Part shown: positions 50,260-59,522 of the stretch, one piece after another | How the letters are laid out: every line of letters begins with the position of its first letter | Numbering within the stretch: position 1 is the first letter of the stretch | Source: Candidatus Thorarchaeota archaeon | GTDB taxonomy: Archaea; Asgardarchaeota; Thorarchaeia; Thorarchaeales; Thorarchaeaceae | Reading direction: 5' to 3' | Length of the DNA: 64,000 nt | NCBI GenBank assembly: GCA_029855935.1 | Contig: JAGSHN010000016.1 | Span: forward strand, 62,001 to 126,000 | The notes under the pieces: model-generated | The model's input: the letters and a program-made list of their open reading frames with translations, nothing else | Database searches by the model: none | What the model was told of the DNA's origin: nothing | Translations under genes and position numbers: made by a program

Positions 50260-51051
50260 TCATCTCGTGTCTTGCAGAGATGCCTCTGGCGGGCTGCGGT
50301 CGGACCCCGCTTATGAGTTTTCTGTATTGACCTGTGGTACTCATTGTGAGGAGCAGAGATATGGGCATTGTTGGCCGAAACTCGAGGCTCCCCCAATAGT
50401 TCCGAGTTCTATCTCAGAATGCATCGACTCTGTTGATGGGAGCAGCGGTGGCTGGGCCGCTCGTCTACGTTTGCACCTCCGACGCCAGACGAAGAAGGGA
50501 TCTGAGGCAACCAAAGAAGAGGCGAAGGGGCCTTGGACGAAGACGATAGGAATTGCCCGATCGACGAATGCATCCGTGAAGTGCGCTCGTGTCGGGGACT
50601 GTGGTGCTCAGAGAAGGAGAGAGGCTTCGGCCATTCAGTGACTAGACTGTCACGCCTTGGATGGATAGACCCCGTTGAATGATCAACTGCTTTGCTCTTC
50701 GGGCGCGATACTCGTTGAGTTGCCCACGATGTCTCTGTGTCGGAGTGGAAATCTGTGGTCTGGACAGAGCCGTCCGTCCTTGCTCCTCGTTCTTCTCTGA
50801 GCTTGAGAATGAGAACCGTGCCACTGCCCGTATGTATCCTTGTGGGTGACCATCTTGTGTGGGCTCCATTCTGGGCTGGACGAAAGCAAAGTGGATCAAC
50901 ATTGGTTGCAGCAAGGGTATCCTGAATGGTTCCGGACCATTCGGTTGTACACACAAGTCTTTTCTATCTGCTCTGGTAGAAACGATACATTCTCATCTCT
51001 CCCCGATGTCCTCACATAAAGGGGGTATGAATCCTGATCAGGCTAATCAGT
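50260..51051. other. Gene-poor stretch between por operon and longin-like gene
   Basis: 792 bp. The left part holds the por promoter. Frames on either strand (for example minus 50409-50954) are Ser/Arg/His-rich with no motif and look random, although RARRAKQLIIQRGLSIQGV (50646-50711 minus) resembles a transposase or HTH helix and could be a relic. A TATA-like acataaag at 51013-51020 fits the start of the next gene. Confidence 0.45.
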
Positions 51052-53130
51052 GTGCTCGCGAGTGGCGGGGTTCCCGTCTACGTCCGAAGCATTGGCATGC
51101 CCGAGAGCGAGGTCCTGCTCGGCGCTCTCATCGAGGCGTCACGCAGTCTGAGCGCACTGATTGGTTCCGGTCACGCCCAGAAGATTGCGTTCCAGGAAGA
51201 CACTCTGATAATCACCGAGACGAAAAAGGGCTACACGGTGGTGATGCTCGTTGACCGCGCTGAGAGCTATATGGAGCGCCTGCTGAGTGTGGTTGCAGAG
51301 GCCCTAGATAGGTCCCCAGTCCCCTCGGCGGAGGATGCGGTGACGCAGGACACGCAGGAGATTGTCCAAGAGACGGTCGACCTCTATGTACTCGAGGCGG
51401 TCAGCACTCCAATCACTGAGGTCCTCGCGCGTGTGTGGGAACCACTTCGTGCGGCAATCGAGTCAGATGACCGGTTCCGCGAGGCCTACGTCCGCGTGAG
51501 GGAGATACTGTCGCGTCCCGAGCGGACAGAGGAGTGGAACGAGCTGGCCAGCACAGTTTCCGCCTCGCGGGAGATGGCGCTCGAATATGCTATGTCTGGT
51601 AACTTCGACTACGCGTGTGCAGCAAGCATTGGCCTCTCATCTCCGGCCGAGAGGGTCTTCGCGATAAAGATGGGAGCACTTGCCCACTCTATGGTGAATA
51701 CGACAGCTCCACCACTAAGTCTGCTCGTGGAGGTGGCAGACGGTCTTCCTGATGACTATCCGTTCACGGACTTGGCGCGGAGATTGGTCGCACATCTCTC
51801 TGGAGAGATTGCCCCGGCTGACTACGCGCGCGCACTACGCAGAGCCATCACAGAGACGGAGCTCGTAGACTCTGAGGACTCGCTGCTCACAGGTTTTCTC
51901 TTCCTCGATGGTCGCGTGACGGGTTTCCCGGAGTTTGCAGACCGGCTGATAGACCTCTATGCCGACAGGACGACACTGGTGTCCTCATATTTCGAGGCGG
52001 TCCGTGAACGGCAGAGAATCTTTGACCGGCTCTACTCCGTGACAAGCTTTGATGCGTTTCGAGGCGACTTGGCCGTCTACCGTTCTCGAATGGGCGGCGT
52101 GATTGAGCGTGCCAGTGCCCTTGTGAGGACTGGTGCTGAGCGATCCCCTCTTGAGAAGGACGTTATTGGTGCTCTCACAGTATCCTTCCGGATTCAGAAC
52201 TTCATTGCTCTACTGACCGCGCTATGCGAATCGCCGATTCTCGTGCTTGGTGAGAGGGCGGAGATACTCAAGGAGATTATACGTGTGTACGAGCAGCAGT
52301 TCCTTGGTCTGATAGACGCTGGGTTCCCATTATTCTCTTTCACCCTTGATAGTGTGTTCCAGAGCCTCAGCGTCGCTCTCGCTGAGTACTACCACATTGC
52401 GACTGGTCAGGAGCGAGTTCATCATCTTGACAAGATGCTTGAGTTCATCTCACGCATACACTCTACCCTGTTCAAGGAGCTGCCTAAGGCACATCTGCGG
52501 TTCTCCTTGCTGGTCATCGAGAACGCGCTTCTCCCTGTCTTCACGCGAGCAGGCATACTTCAAGACCAAGAGCTCCGGCTGCTCGTCCTCGCCCTTGAGA
52601 CTCTCGATGTCAACACACTCGACGCGATTCATCTCACGCGCCCTGAGTACTATACCACCGAGATTGGCAACCTCATCTCGGCACTCACCGCAGTGGCGCA
52701 TCAGGTCCTTCCCGAGGAGGAGAAGTCTCGTGTACTACCCTTCTGCATTGCCGTTGCACTGCAGGTCCACCTCAGTCTTCTCTCTCGGGGCGTCGTCTGT
52801 AGGGATGACATAGTTTCGCTCACCCATCACGTCCTTCTCTCGTCCGAGTACCTGTCTGATGAGGAGCTCCATAGAGTCGTCGAGCAGGTGTTGGCCCTCA
52901 ATATGGTGGCGATACAGGACATAGAGCAGTTTGACCATGAGGTCCCGATGGTGGCGAGTCCTCTGATTGGCGTCCTAGAGGTCGCTGCGGACCGCCTCAA
53001 AGATAGTGAGAGATACCGACAGGTTGCTGCACAGATCTACAGGGCCTGTATGTCCGCATGGGAGAAGTATGGCTTTCTCACCAAGGCCGAGAACTTCAGA
53101 AAGAAGTTCGAGAGGGTCGCAGGCTGGTGA
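51052..53130 (+). CDS. Large helical protein with longin-like N-terminus
   Basis: 692 residues from the GTG at 51052. The first ~95 residues (ASGGVPVYVRSIGMPESEVL; LIEASRSLSALIGSGHAQKI; EDTLIITETKKGYTVVMLVD) follow the longin/roadblock-type profile: strand with G-V-P-V-Y, helix, two strands, V-V-x-L-V-D. The codons just upstream (ILIRLISVL) also fit the first longin strand but lie between a TGA and the GTG; one base fewer at 51027-51031 would join them to an ATG. The other ~600 residues are all-helical with no recognised family. Longin domains act in membrane trafficking and GTPase regulation. This role is inference. Confidence 0.75.
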   Translation: MLASGGVPVYVRSIGMPESEVLLGALIEASRSLSALIGSGHAQKIAFQEDTLIITETKKGYTVVMLVDRAESYMERLLSVVAEALDRSPVPSAEDAVTQDTQEIVQETVDLYVLEAVSTPITEVLARVWEPLRAAIESDDRFREAYVRVREILSRPERTEEWNELASTVSASREMALEYAMSGNFDYACAASIGLSSPAERVFAIKMGALAHSMVNTTAPPLSLLVEVADGLPDDYPFTDLARRLVAHLSGEIAPADYARALRRAITETELVDSEDSLLTGFLFLDGRVTGFPEFADRLIDLYADRTTLVSSYFEAVRERQRIFDRLYSVTSFDAFRGDLAVYRSRMGGVIERASALVRTGAERSPLEKDVIGALTVSFRIQNFIALLTALCESPILVLGERAEILKEIIRVYEQQFLGLIDAGFPLFSFTLDSVFQSLSVALAEYYHIATGQERVHHLDKMLEFISRIHSTLFKELPKAHLRFSLLVIENALLPVFTRAGILQDQELRLLVLALETLDVNTLDAIHLTRPEYYTTEIGNLISALTAVAHQVLPEEEKSRVLPFCIAVALQVHLSLLSRGVVCRDDIVSLTHHVLLSSEYLSDEELHRVVEQVLALNMVAIQDIEQFDHEVPMVASPLIGVLEVAADRLKDSERYRQVAAQIYRACMSAWEKYGFLTKAENFRKKFERVAGW

Positions 53131-53188
53131 AGCGTGAGGAATGGAGGGTGTCATACGGGTCGTCCCAGTTCCCCTATCATCATTCTGA

Positions 53189-53683
53189 ATGAACCTCGGG
53201 TCTGAAACATCACAATGTTTTTCGCCCTCACTTACAGCTAGTCACGCTAGTGAATTGGCATTGTCTGAGGAGGAACGACTGCTATTTCCGTCAGAGGAGT
53301 GGATTGCCAAGTACGTCGAGCTGCTCAACAGCAGTAAGTCGTACGAGGAGGCGGCCAAGAACTGGGAGGGCGACTTCATCTTCCAGATAGAGCCGGACGG
53401 TGAGGTAATCAAGGAGCCCATCCGACTGTATTTTGACCTGTGGCACGGCAAGTGTCGCGAGGCCCATATGGCGAGCCCTGAAGACACTGCCGAGTTCACC
53501 TACTCGGGCAGCTACGAGAACTGGAAGCGGCTCCTTGCGGGTGAGATTCATCCCATCAAGGGCATAATGCAGCGAAAGTTCAAGCTCAAGGGCAGCTACA
53601 CGAAGGTGATGCGCGCCACGAAGGCCGCCATGGAGCTCGTTGCGACCGCTCAGAAGGTCCCGACGCGCTATTTGGACGAGTGA
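53189..53683 (+). CDS. SCP2 sterol-carrier-like protein
   Basis: 164 residues from the ATG at 53189, but the conserved part begins LLFPSEEWIAKYVELLNSSK, so the first ~30 residues may be untranslated and a TTG near 53258 may be the true start. The core has YEEAAKNWEGDFIFQIEPDG, IRLYFDLWHGKCREAHMA, FTYSGSYENWKRLLAGEIHP and MQRKFKLKGSYTKVMRATKA, the SCP2 fold pattern. It likely binds a lipid or other hydrophobic ligand. It is transcribed alone, 58 bp after the longin-like gene. Confidence 0.8.
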   Translation: MNLGSETSQCFSPSLTASHASELALSEEERLLFPSEEWIAKYVELLNSSKSYEEAAKNWEGDFIFQIEPDGEVIKEPIRLYFDLWHGKCREAHMASPEDTAEFTYSGSYENWKRLLAGEIHPIKGIMQRKFKLKGSYTKVMRATKAAMELVATAQKVPTRYLDE

Positions 53684-53917
53684 GGGTCAATCAGTTCGTC
53701 GACCCGACCCTCTGTCGCGGGGCTGGCCATCTCATAGTGCCAATGGGGGCACTCACAACTAGTCCTGTCGCATGTCGGCTGCTGTTTTGACTGGCGAACG
53801 ATACGTGCACAGAGAGCTGACCAGAGATTCCAACGAAGTCGACGCCAAGAATAAGAGAGTGGACGACAAGTAACATAGAGCACAGGTCTCAGCGGTCAGT
53901 TGGGTGGTGGTCGAGAG

Positions 53918-55093
53918 ATGGTATGGTGGTTTGACTCTCCCCGGATATCCTTCGGAGAGGATGCTCTGGACGATCTTGAGCGAATTCCTGGCGAGCACGT
54001 TGTGGTCGTGACAGACCCAGTGGTCCGTCGGCTAGGACTTGCAGACCGGGCACGTGCGGTGCTTGAGCGTGGCGAACGTCAGACAATGGTGTGGGACGGG
54101 GCAGAGCCGGATCCACGGGTGTCTGTCGTGAGACAGGCGTCAGAGGCGCTTCGCGAGGCGTCGGCAGACCTCATTGTTGCGGTCGGCGGTGGCAGTGTGA
54201 TAGACACCGCCAAGGCAGCCTGGGTGCTGTACGAGTCTCCCGGGACCGACCTTGTTGCCCTCAGCCCGTTTGACGAGCTGGGTCTGCGTCAGAAGGCACG
54301 ACTCGCGTGTGTGCCGACCACAGCAGGAACTGGTTCAGAGGCCACCAGGGACATTGTGATCAGGGAAGACGAGACGGGTCGCAAGTTTGGGACGATGAAC
54401 TCCGAGCTTGTCCCGGACTATGCAATACTCGATCCTGAGATGGTGCGCGGCCTCCCCCGCGATCTGACGGCGTACACGGGGATGGACGCTTTGACGCATG
54501 CTGTCGAGGGATACTTCTCAATATGGAAGAACGACTTCTCTGACGCCTGCAGTCTACAGGCAGTGAAGATGATATTCGAGTGGCTCCCGCAATCCGTTGA
54601 CAATCTCTCTGACACGACTGCTCGGGAAAAGATGCTGGCCGCGGCGTGTCTGGGCGGTCTGTCGTTCAGCAACTCTCAGGTCACGTTGGCACACACTCTG
54701 GGACACTCTCTTGGTTCCGTTCTCCGTGTTCATCACGGCTTGGCGGTGGGGATGGCACTGCCCTACGTCCTTGAGTATGTCCTGCGTGACAGTCCAGAGA
54801 CCACAGAGCACATAGCTCAGCTGGGACGGCTCATAGGTGTGACCGAGGTCGATGCTGCGACCGCGGCGCAGAAGTTCGTTGAGCGGTTGCGTGATCTCCA
54901 GGCCCGGGTCGGTTTTCCGCAGACCCTCAGTGAGGCTGGAGTCACCAAGAGCGACTTCGAGAACGGGCTTGAGAGGCTTGTCGAGTTTGCAATGATGGAC
55001 ACGAGTCTCACGATGACGCCTCGGGACATAGACGCCAATGGCATCAGACGTATCTACAAGTGTATGTTCAAGGGACGACACGTGGACTTCTGA
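53918..55093 (+). CDS. Iron-containing (group III) alcohol dehydrogenase
   Basis: 391 residues from the ATG at 53918, preceded by GGTGGTCGAGAG; a TTG six codons earlier is possible. Motifs: VAVGGGSVIDTAKAAWVLYE (NAD-binding), CVPTTAGTGSEATRDIVI, GMDALTHAVEGYFS (metal Asp/His), and HTLGHSLGSV with VHHGLAVGMALP (two further metal His). It interconverts alcohols and aldehydes with NAD(P). The aldehyde:ferredoxin oxidoreductase gene starts 11 bp downstream, so the pair can link alcohol, aldehyde and acid to NAD(P)H and ferredoxin. Confidence 0.92.
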   Translation: MVWWFDSPRISFGEDALDDLERIPGEHVVVVTDPVVRRLGLADRARAVLERGERQTMVWDGAEPDPRVSVVRQASEALREASADLIVAVGGGSVIDTAKAAWVLYESPGTDLVALSPFDELGLRQKARLACVPTTAGTGSEATRDIVIREDETGRKFGTMNSELVPDYAILDPEMVRGLPRDLTAYTGMDALTHAVEGYFSIWKNDFSDACSLQAVKMIFEWLPQSVDNLSDTTAREKMLAAACLGGLSFSNSQVTLAHTLGHSLGSVLRVHHGLAVGMALPYVLEYVLRDSPETTEHIAQLGRLIGVTEVDAATAAQKFVERLRDLQARVGFPQTLSEAGVTKSDFENGLERLVEFAMMDTSLTMTPRDIDANGIRRIYKCMFKGRHVDF

Positions 55094-55104
55094 GGTGACG
55101 GACA

Positions 55105-56955
55105 GTGTACGGCTACTGCGGACGGCTTCTTCACGTCAATCTGACTCGAGACAGGATAGCGACTCTGAATCTTGACCTCAGCCTTGTCAGACCGTTTCTG
55201 GGCGGTGCAGGACTGGGTTGTAGGATTCTATACAATATGATTGGTCCCGATACCGACCCTCTCGGACCCGAGAACCCCCTGCTCCTGCTCACGGGGCCTT
55301 TCACGGGAACTGCAGTCCCCGCTGGGAGCCGTGCAGTGTTCTGCGCGCGCTCACCTCAGACTGGTCTACTCGGGTACAGCGTCTTTGGTGGTCATCTTGG
55401 CGCGGACCTCAAGTTTGCAGGTTATGACGGCGTGATCATCACTGGACGTGCGTCACGCCCTTCGTACATCTTCATCGATGACTCGACAGTCGAGGTGCGT
55501 GACGCCACATCGCTGTGGGGCAAGGACACCGCGACTGTCTGGGACATCCTCAAGGAGGAGACTGGCCTCCGGCGGGCGGGCGTGGCAAGGATTGGCCCCG
55601 CTGGAGAGCGACTCATCAAGTATGCCAACGTGATGGTCGATCATCATAGAGCGGCTGGCCGGACCGGGATGGGCGCAGTAATGGGCTCGAAGCAGCTGAA
55701 GGCAATCGTGGTCCACGGTAGTCACCGCAGTGTTGATGTCGCCAATGCCGATGCGCTGCTTGAGTACGCGCAGCGACTGAATGAGGACAAGGCGGAGACC
55801 CCTCCCTACCAGCTGTATTCCGAAGTGGGCTCGGCTGGCTTCACCGAGACCGCACTTGAGCTCTGGGGGTCAATGCCCGTCGCCTACTATACTGAGGGCG
55901 AGTTTGACGGCGGAAGCATAAGTGGGACAACTGTGAGGGACACAATCCTTGTAGGGCGCACATCGTGCTACCGCTGTCCCATAGCCTGTGGACGTGTCAT
56001 CGAGGTCAAGGAGGGCAAGTACGCGACAGGGCGCTTTGCCGGGCCCGAGTATGAGGTGACAGGGACTATGGGGACACTGATCAAGAACAGCAATCTTGAG
56101 GCCTTGGCATTCATCAACAGGCAGATGGACCTCTACGGCATAGACACAATCACTGCAGGTAACACTATCGCCTTCGCGTACTATCTCTACAACACCGGCC
56201 GCGCATCGGCTGATGACTTGGACGGGATCACTCCGGAGTGGGGCGACCCGGGGCCTGCAATAGAGTTCATAGATAGGATTGTCAGACGCGAGGGCATTGG
56301 CGCTGTGATGGCAGAGGGCAGTCTCGCGCTGGGCGAGAGATTCGGAGTCCCCGAGCTTGCAGCACAGGTCCATGGCCTTGAGCTGGCACAGCACGACCCG
56401 CGGGCATTCTCCGGGATGACCATTGCGTACGCAACGGGGCCACGTGGGGCCTGTCATATGTCGGCAGACATGTATCCTGTGCAGATGGGACTGGAGGACG
56501 AGGAGTGGGGTCTTGTGAGCACCGACAGGTTCGGCAATGAGGCTGATGTGGCCGCTCGTCTTCAGGACCTCCGGTGTGTCACGAACTCTCTACTGATGTG
56601 CCACTTCTATCCAATTCTATCGGTGGAGCTCGTGGATATGCTCCGCCTGGTCACAGGGTGGGACTACACGCTGGACGAGATTCGAGAGACAGGCGAGAGG
56701 ATCTTCACTCTGATGCGGCTTCTCAATCTGCGGCTGGGATACAATCCGCGAGATGAGGGTCTCCCGAAGATTGTCCTCCAACCCCTAGAGGGCCCCACAG
56801 AGGGCTATGTCCCAGATGTGGAGGAACAGCTCAACACGTGGTATCGCTATAGAGGCTGGGACAGGGCCTCTGGCCAGCCATCCGAGAAGAGGGTCAGAGA
56901 GCTCGGTCTGACACCGGCGGAGCTCGACCAGCCAGTGGTCCGACTTGAGGAATGA
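55105..56955 (+). CDS. Tungsten-type aldehyde:ferredoxin oxidoreductase
   Basis: 616 residues, GTG start. The N-terminus YGYCGRLLHVNLTRDRI and PLLLLTGPFTGTAVPAGSRA are typical, followed by KFAGYDGVIITGRA and HHRAAGRTGMGAVMGSKQLK (pterin-binding). The 4Fe-4S ligands are C-YRC-PIAC (near residue 290) plus a distant Cys in LRCVTNSLLMC. The length matches the AOR/FOR family. It oxidises aldehydes to acids and reduces ferredoxin. It forms an operon with the alcohol dehydrogenase and converges on pepD with a 5 bp gap. Confidence 0.93.
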   Translation: MYGYCGRLLHVNLTRDRIATLNLDLSLVRPFLGGAGLGCRILYNMIGPDTDPLGPENPLLLLTGPFTGTAVPAGSRAVFCARSPQTGLLGYSVFGGHLGADLKFAGYDGVIITGRASRPSYIFIDDSTVEVRDATSLWGKDTATVWDILKEETGLRRAGVARIGPAGERLIKYANVMVDHHRAAGRTGMGAVMGSKQLKAIVVHGSHRSVDVANADALLEYAQRLNEDKAETPPYQLYSEVGSAGFTETALELWGSMPVAYYTEGEFDGGSISGTTVRDTILVGRTSCYRCPIACGRVIEVKEGKYATGRFAGPEYEVTGTMGTLIKNSNLEALAFINRQMDLYGIDTITAGNTIAFAYYLYNTGRASADDLDGITPEWGDPGPAIEFIDRIVRREGIGAVMAEGSLALGERFGVPELAAQVHGLELAQHDPRAFSGMTIAYATGPRGACHMSADMYPVQMGLEDEEWGLVSTDRFGNEADVAARLQDLRCVTNSLLMCHFYPILSVELVDMLRLVTGWDYTLDEIRETGERIFTLMRLLNLRLGYNPRDEGLPKIVLQPLEGPTEGYVPDVEEQLNTWYRYRGWDRASGQPSEKRVRELGLTPAELDQPVVRLEE

Positions 56956-56960
56956 TGTGG

Positions 56961-58472
56961 TCACACGTGGACTGCCGCTATGTCCCGCAGGACCAACTTG
57001 AGGAACTCGTAGAATACCTGCACGTCGGCAATCTTGACTCTCTCGTCCGGCGTGTGGGGATTCTTGATTGTCGGACCAATTGACACCATCTGGATGCCCG
57101 GTATGCGCGCGCCGATGATGCCACACTCTAGGCCCGCATGCACGGCCTCCACACGGACCTCGTGTCCCAGACTCTCCTCGTACTTCTTCCTGACGAACTT
57201 GAGCAGGGGGGCCTCCGGATCCGGCGCCCAGCCGGGGTACGCCTGGTCCAAGGTGGCGCTCCATCCACCAAGGCGGCCAATGTCTGCAAGCGACCTCCGA
57301 AATGCCTCCAGCTCAGCATCAATGTTGCTCCTCGCCGACACGATGACGCTCATCTTGCCCTCCTCGGTACGCACGATGGCAAGATTGCAGGAGGTCTCGA
57401 CAAGGTCGGGAATCTGCGCAGAGAAGGTCCGTGGTCCGTGTGGGATTGCATTGATTGTTCTCACGATGGTCTCCGACTCCTCGCGACTGAGAGTCGGTGC
57501 GTTGTCAGTCTCTACAAAGTTGATCTTGATCGACGGTTCGAGTGGTGCTCCTCCGACCTCCTGTTCATAGTACTCAAGGATGGCCCTTCTCTCCTCATCG
57601 AGAATATCACGCACCTGAACCAGTCTGTTTCTCCTCACCGCGACAATGGCCGTCGCCTCTCGGGTGATGGCATTATGCTTGGAGCCGCCGTTCCACGATG
57701 ACAGAAAGACCTCGTGTTCGGTCATCACAGCAGAGAGCAGACGTGCGATGATGACGTTCGCGTTGGCCCGATGAAGATGAATCTCCGCACCGGAGTGACC
57801 GCCACGCAGTCCTGCGACGGAGACTCGCAAGAACACAAGGCCCTCTCCGCCTGTCTCGGGCGCCTCAACCCTGACGTCCCGTTCGAGCTCCACCTCACCT
57901 CCGCCTGCCGAACCAATTGTGATGACACCAAGATCCTCTGAGTCGAGATTCAGCATCAGCCTGCTCTTGGGCTCGAGCCTGTCTGTGTCGAGTCCGAAGG
58001 CACCCGTAAGGCCTGTCTCCTCGTCTACGGTCAGAAGGATCTCCAGTGGGCCGTGAGTGACATCCTCGTCTACAAGCACAGCCAGCGCCATTGCGACACC
58101 TATCCCATTGTCTGCTCCAAGAGTGGTCCCATCGGCTATCACCCACTCACCATCTACCTTCACTGGAATCGGCTGGTTAGCAAAGTCGAATCCGTCCGAC
58201 CGGTCGGTCTCGCACACCATATCGAGATGGCCCTGCAGCATCAATGTGGGCGCCGACTCCATCCCGTGCGTTGCAGGCACTCGAATGAGTATGTTCCCGG
58301 TGGAGTCCTCAAGTACCTCGAGATTGATGCCACGCTCCTCGGCGACTCGACTGACCCAGTCTCTGACGGCGCGGCGCACCTTCTCCTCATGTTTGGACTC
58401 GCGAGGAGTTGCAGCCAGTATCTTCTCGAAAATCTCCCAGACGTGATGAGGTTCAAGGTTCTCAAGGACCAT
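56961..58472 (-). CDS. pepD: Aminoacyl-histidine dipeptidase (PepD, M20 family)
   Basis: 503 residues from the ATG at 58472, with GGAGG upstream. M20 ligands are in order: QGHLDMV (His), TTLGADNGIGVAMAL (bridging Asp), LTVDEETGLTGAFGLD (catalytic and metal Glu), LMLNLDSEDLGVIT (Asp) and VEAVHAGLECGII (final His). The length matches PepD. It cleaves dipeptides such as X-His in the cytosol, in line with peptide use feeding the 2-oxoacid oxidoreductases in this window. Confidence 0.92.
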   Translation of the reverse strand: MVLENLEPHHVWEIFEKILAATPRESKHEEKVRRAVRDWVSRVAEERGINLEVLEDSTGNILIRVPATHGMESAPTLMLQGHLDMVCETDRSDGFDFANQPIPVKVDGEWVIADGTTLGADNGIGVAMALAVLVDEDVTHGPLEILLTVDEETGLTGAFGLDTDRLEPKSRLMLNLDSEDLGVITIGSAGGGEVELERDVRVEAPETGGEGLVFLRVSVAGLRGGHSGAEIHLHRANANVIIARLLSAVMTEHEVFLSSWNGGSKHNAITREATAIVAVRRNRLVQVRDILDEERRAILEYYEQEVGGAPLEPSIKINFVETDNAPTLSREESETIVRTINAIPHGPRTFSAQIPDLVETSCNLAIVRTEEGKMSVIVSARSNIDAELEAFRRSLADIGRLGGWSATLDQAYPGWAPDPEAPLLKFVRKKYEESLGHEVRVEAVHAGLECGIIGARIPGIQMVSIGPTIKNPHTPDERVKIADVQVFYEFLKLVLRDIAAVHV

Positions 58473-58605
58473 CAATGAGGCCTCCGTGTCCGCACATCTC
58501 ATCAACAGTATAAGCATTGCCTATTATGACAACAGACACCTCTCAATGTCAGTCGAGTCATTTTTCAGTCACAATCTATCTTGATGTGATACCTTCACCA
58601 ACATC

Positions 58606-59499
58606 GTGAACTGTGAGGGATGTCCCGTGTTCTTTGACCCCGAAATCACGAACATCCTGAGGAATGCCCTCCCCTGGGCGGGACCCTTCTTTCGTGTCAT
58701 AACAGAACTCGGCTCAGAGCTCTTCTATGTGGTTCTGATCCTCATCGGCTACTGGGCCTACAACAAGCGAGAGTCGATCCTAGCAGCCTACGTCCTGCTC
58801 GTGTCTGTCGTCACCAACTACTGGCTCAAGCTCGCAATCGCCAACCCGCGACCCGACCCGTCATACTGGTACGAGGGTGTCGAGGCGACCAACTACAGCA
58901 CACCAAGCGGCCACGCTCAGAACTCGACCATGCTGTTCGGCTGGCTGTCCGTGCGTGTCAGACGTGCTTGGTTTGGAGTTCTCTCGGTGGCACTCATCCT
59001 TCTAATCGGCATCTCGCGTGTCTACCTTGGAGTCCATTACCTCGGCGACGTGCTCATCGGATGGGGCATTGGGCTTGTTCTTCTGATGATACTCGTTCGG
59101 CTGCAGGAGCCACTGATGACCCTGTTCCAGCGGTATCGGTCAGAGTATCTCTACCTGGCGATGCTCATCATTGGTCTTGCTCTCACCGTCGTCAGCACGT
59201 TGTTGCCCACCCCGCCCGGCGATAACTTCGGTTCGCTTGGAGGCCTGATAATGGGGATCGCCGTGGCCTTTCCTCTTGAGGCCAGATACGTGAACTTTGA
59301 CACTGCCCCACCGCATGGTCAGAGATGGCGGTTGATTCTCCGAGTGGTCCTGGGTCTCATTCTCGTCCTCGGCGTGATGGTTGGCCTGAGCGGTGTACTC
59401 CCGTCGAGCGATACTTGGTTCCGCGCTCTGAGGTATTTCCTCGTGGTGATTGTCGGAGCCTTTCTGTGGCCACTTGTCTTTGAGCGCGCTGGGATATGA
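58606..59499 (+). CDS. Membrane PAP2-family phosphatase
   Basis: 297 residues, GTG start. About seven hydrophobic helices. The three PAP2 motifs are present: KLAIANPRPDPS (K-x6-RP), STPSGHAQNS (PSGH) and SRVYLGVHYLGDVLIG (SR-x5-H-x3-D). The active site faces outward in this family. It dephosphorylates lipid or isoprenyl (pyro)phosphates, here most likely polyprenyl carriers or lipid precursors (inference). It is divergent from pepD. Confidence 0.92.
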   Translation: MNCEGCPVFFDPEITNILRNALPWAGPFFRVITELGSELFYVVLILIGYWAYNKRESILAAYVLLVSVVTNYWLKLAIANPRPDPSYWYEGVEATNYSTPSGHAQNSTMLFGWLSVRVRRAWFGVLSVALILLIGISRVYLGVHYLGDVLIGWGIGLVLLMILVRLQEPLMTLFQRYRSEYLYLAMLIIGLALTVVSTLLPTPPGDNFGSLGGLIMGIAVAFPLEARYVNFDTAPPHGQRWRLILRVVLGLILVLGVMVGLSGVLPSSDTWFRALRYFLVVIVGAFLWPLVFERAGI

Positions 59500-59522
59500 T
59501 GGGGGACTGGCAGGCTCTCCGG

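Noticed and set aside
50409-50954. Minus-strand frame of 181 residues in the gap after the por operon
   Set aside because: Random-looking composition, no motif, no ribosome site; at most a decayed transposase or HTH fragment.
57034-57701. Plus-strand frames opposite pepD
   Set aside because: Complement of a gene with all catalytic motifs; composition is that of an antisense shadow.
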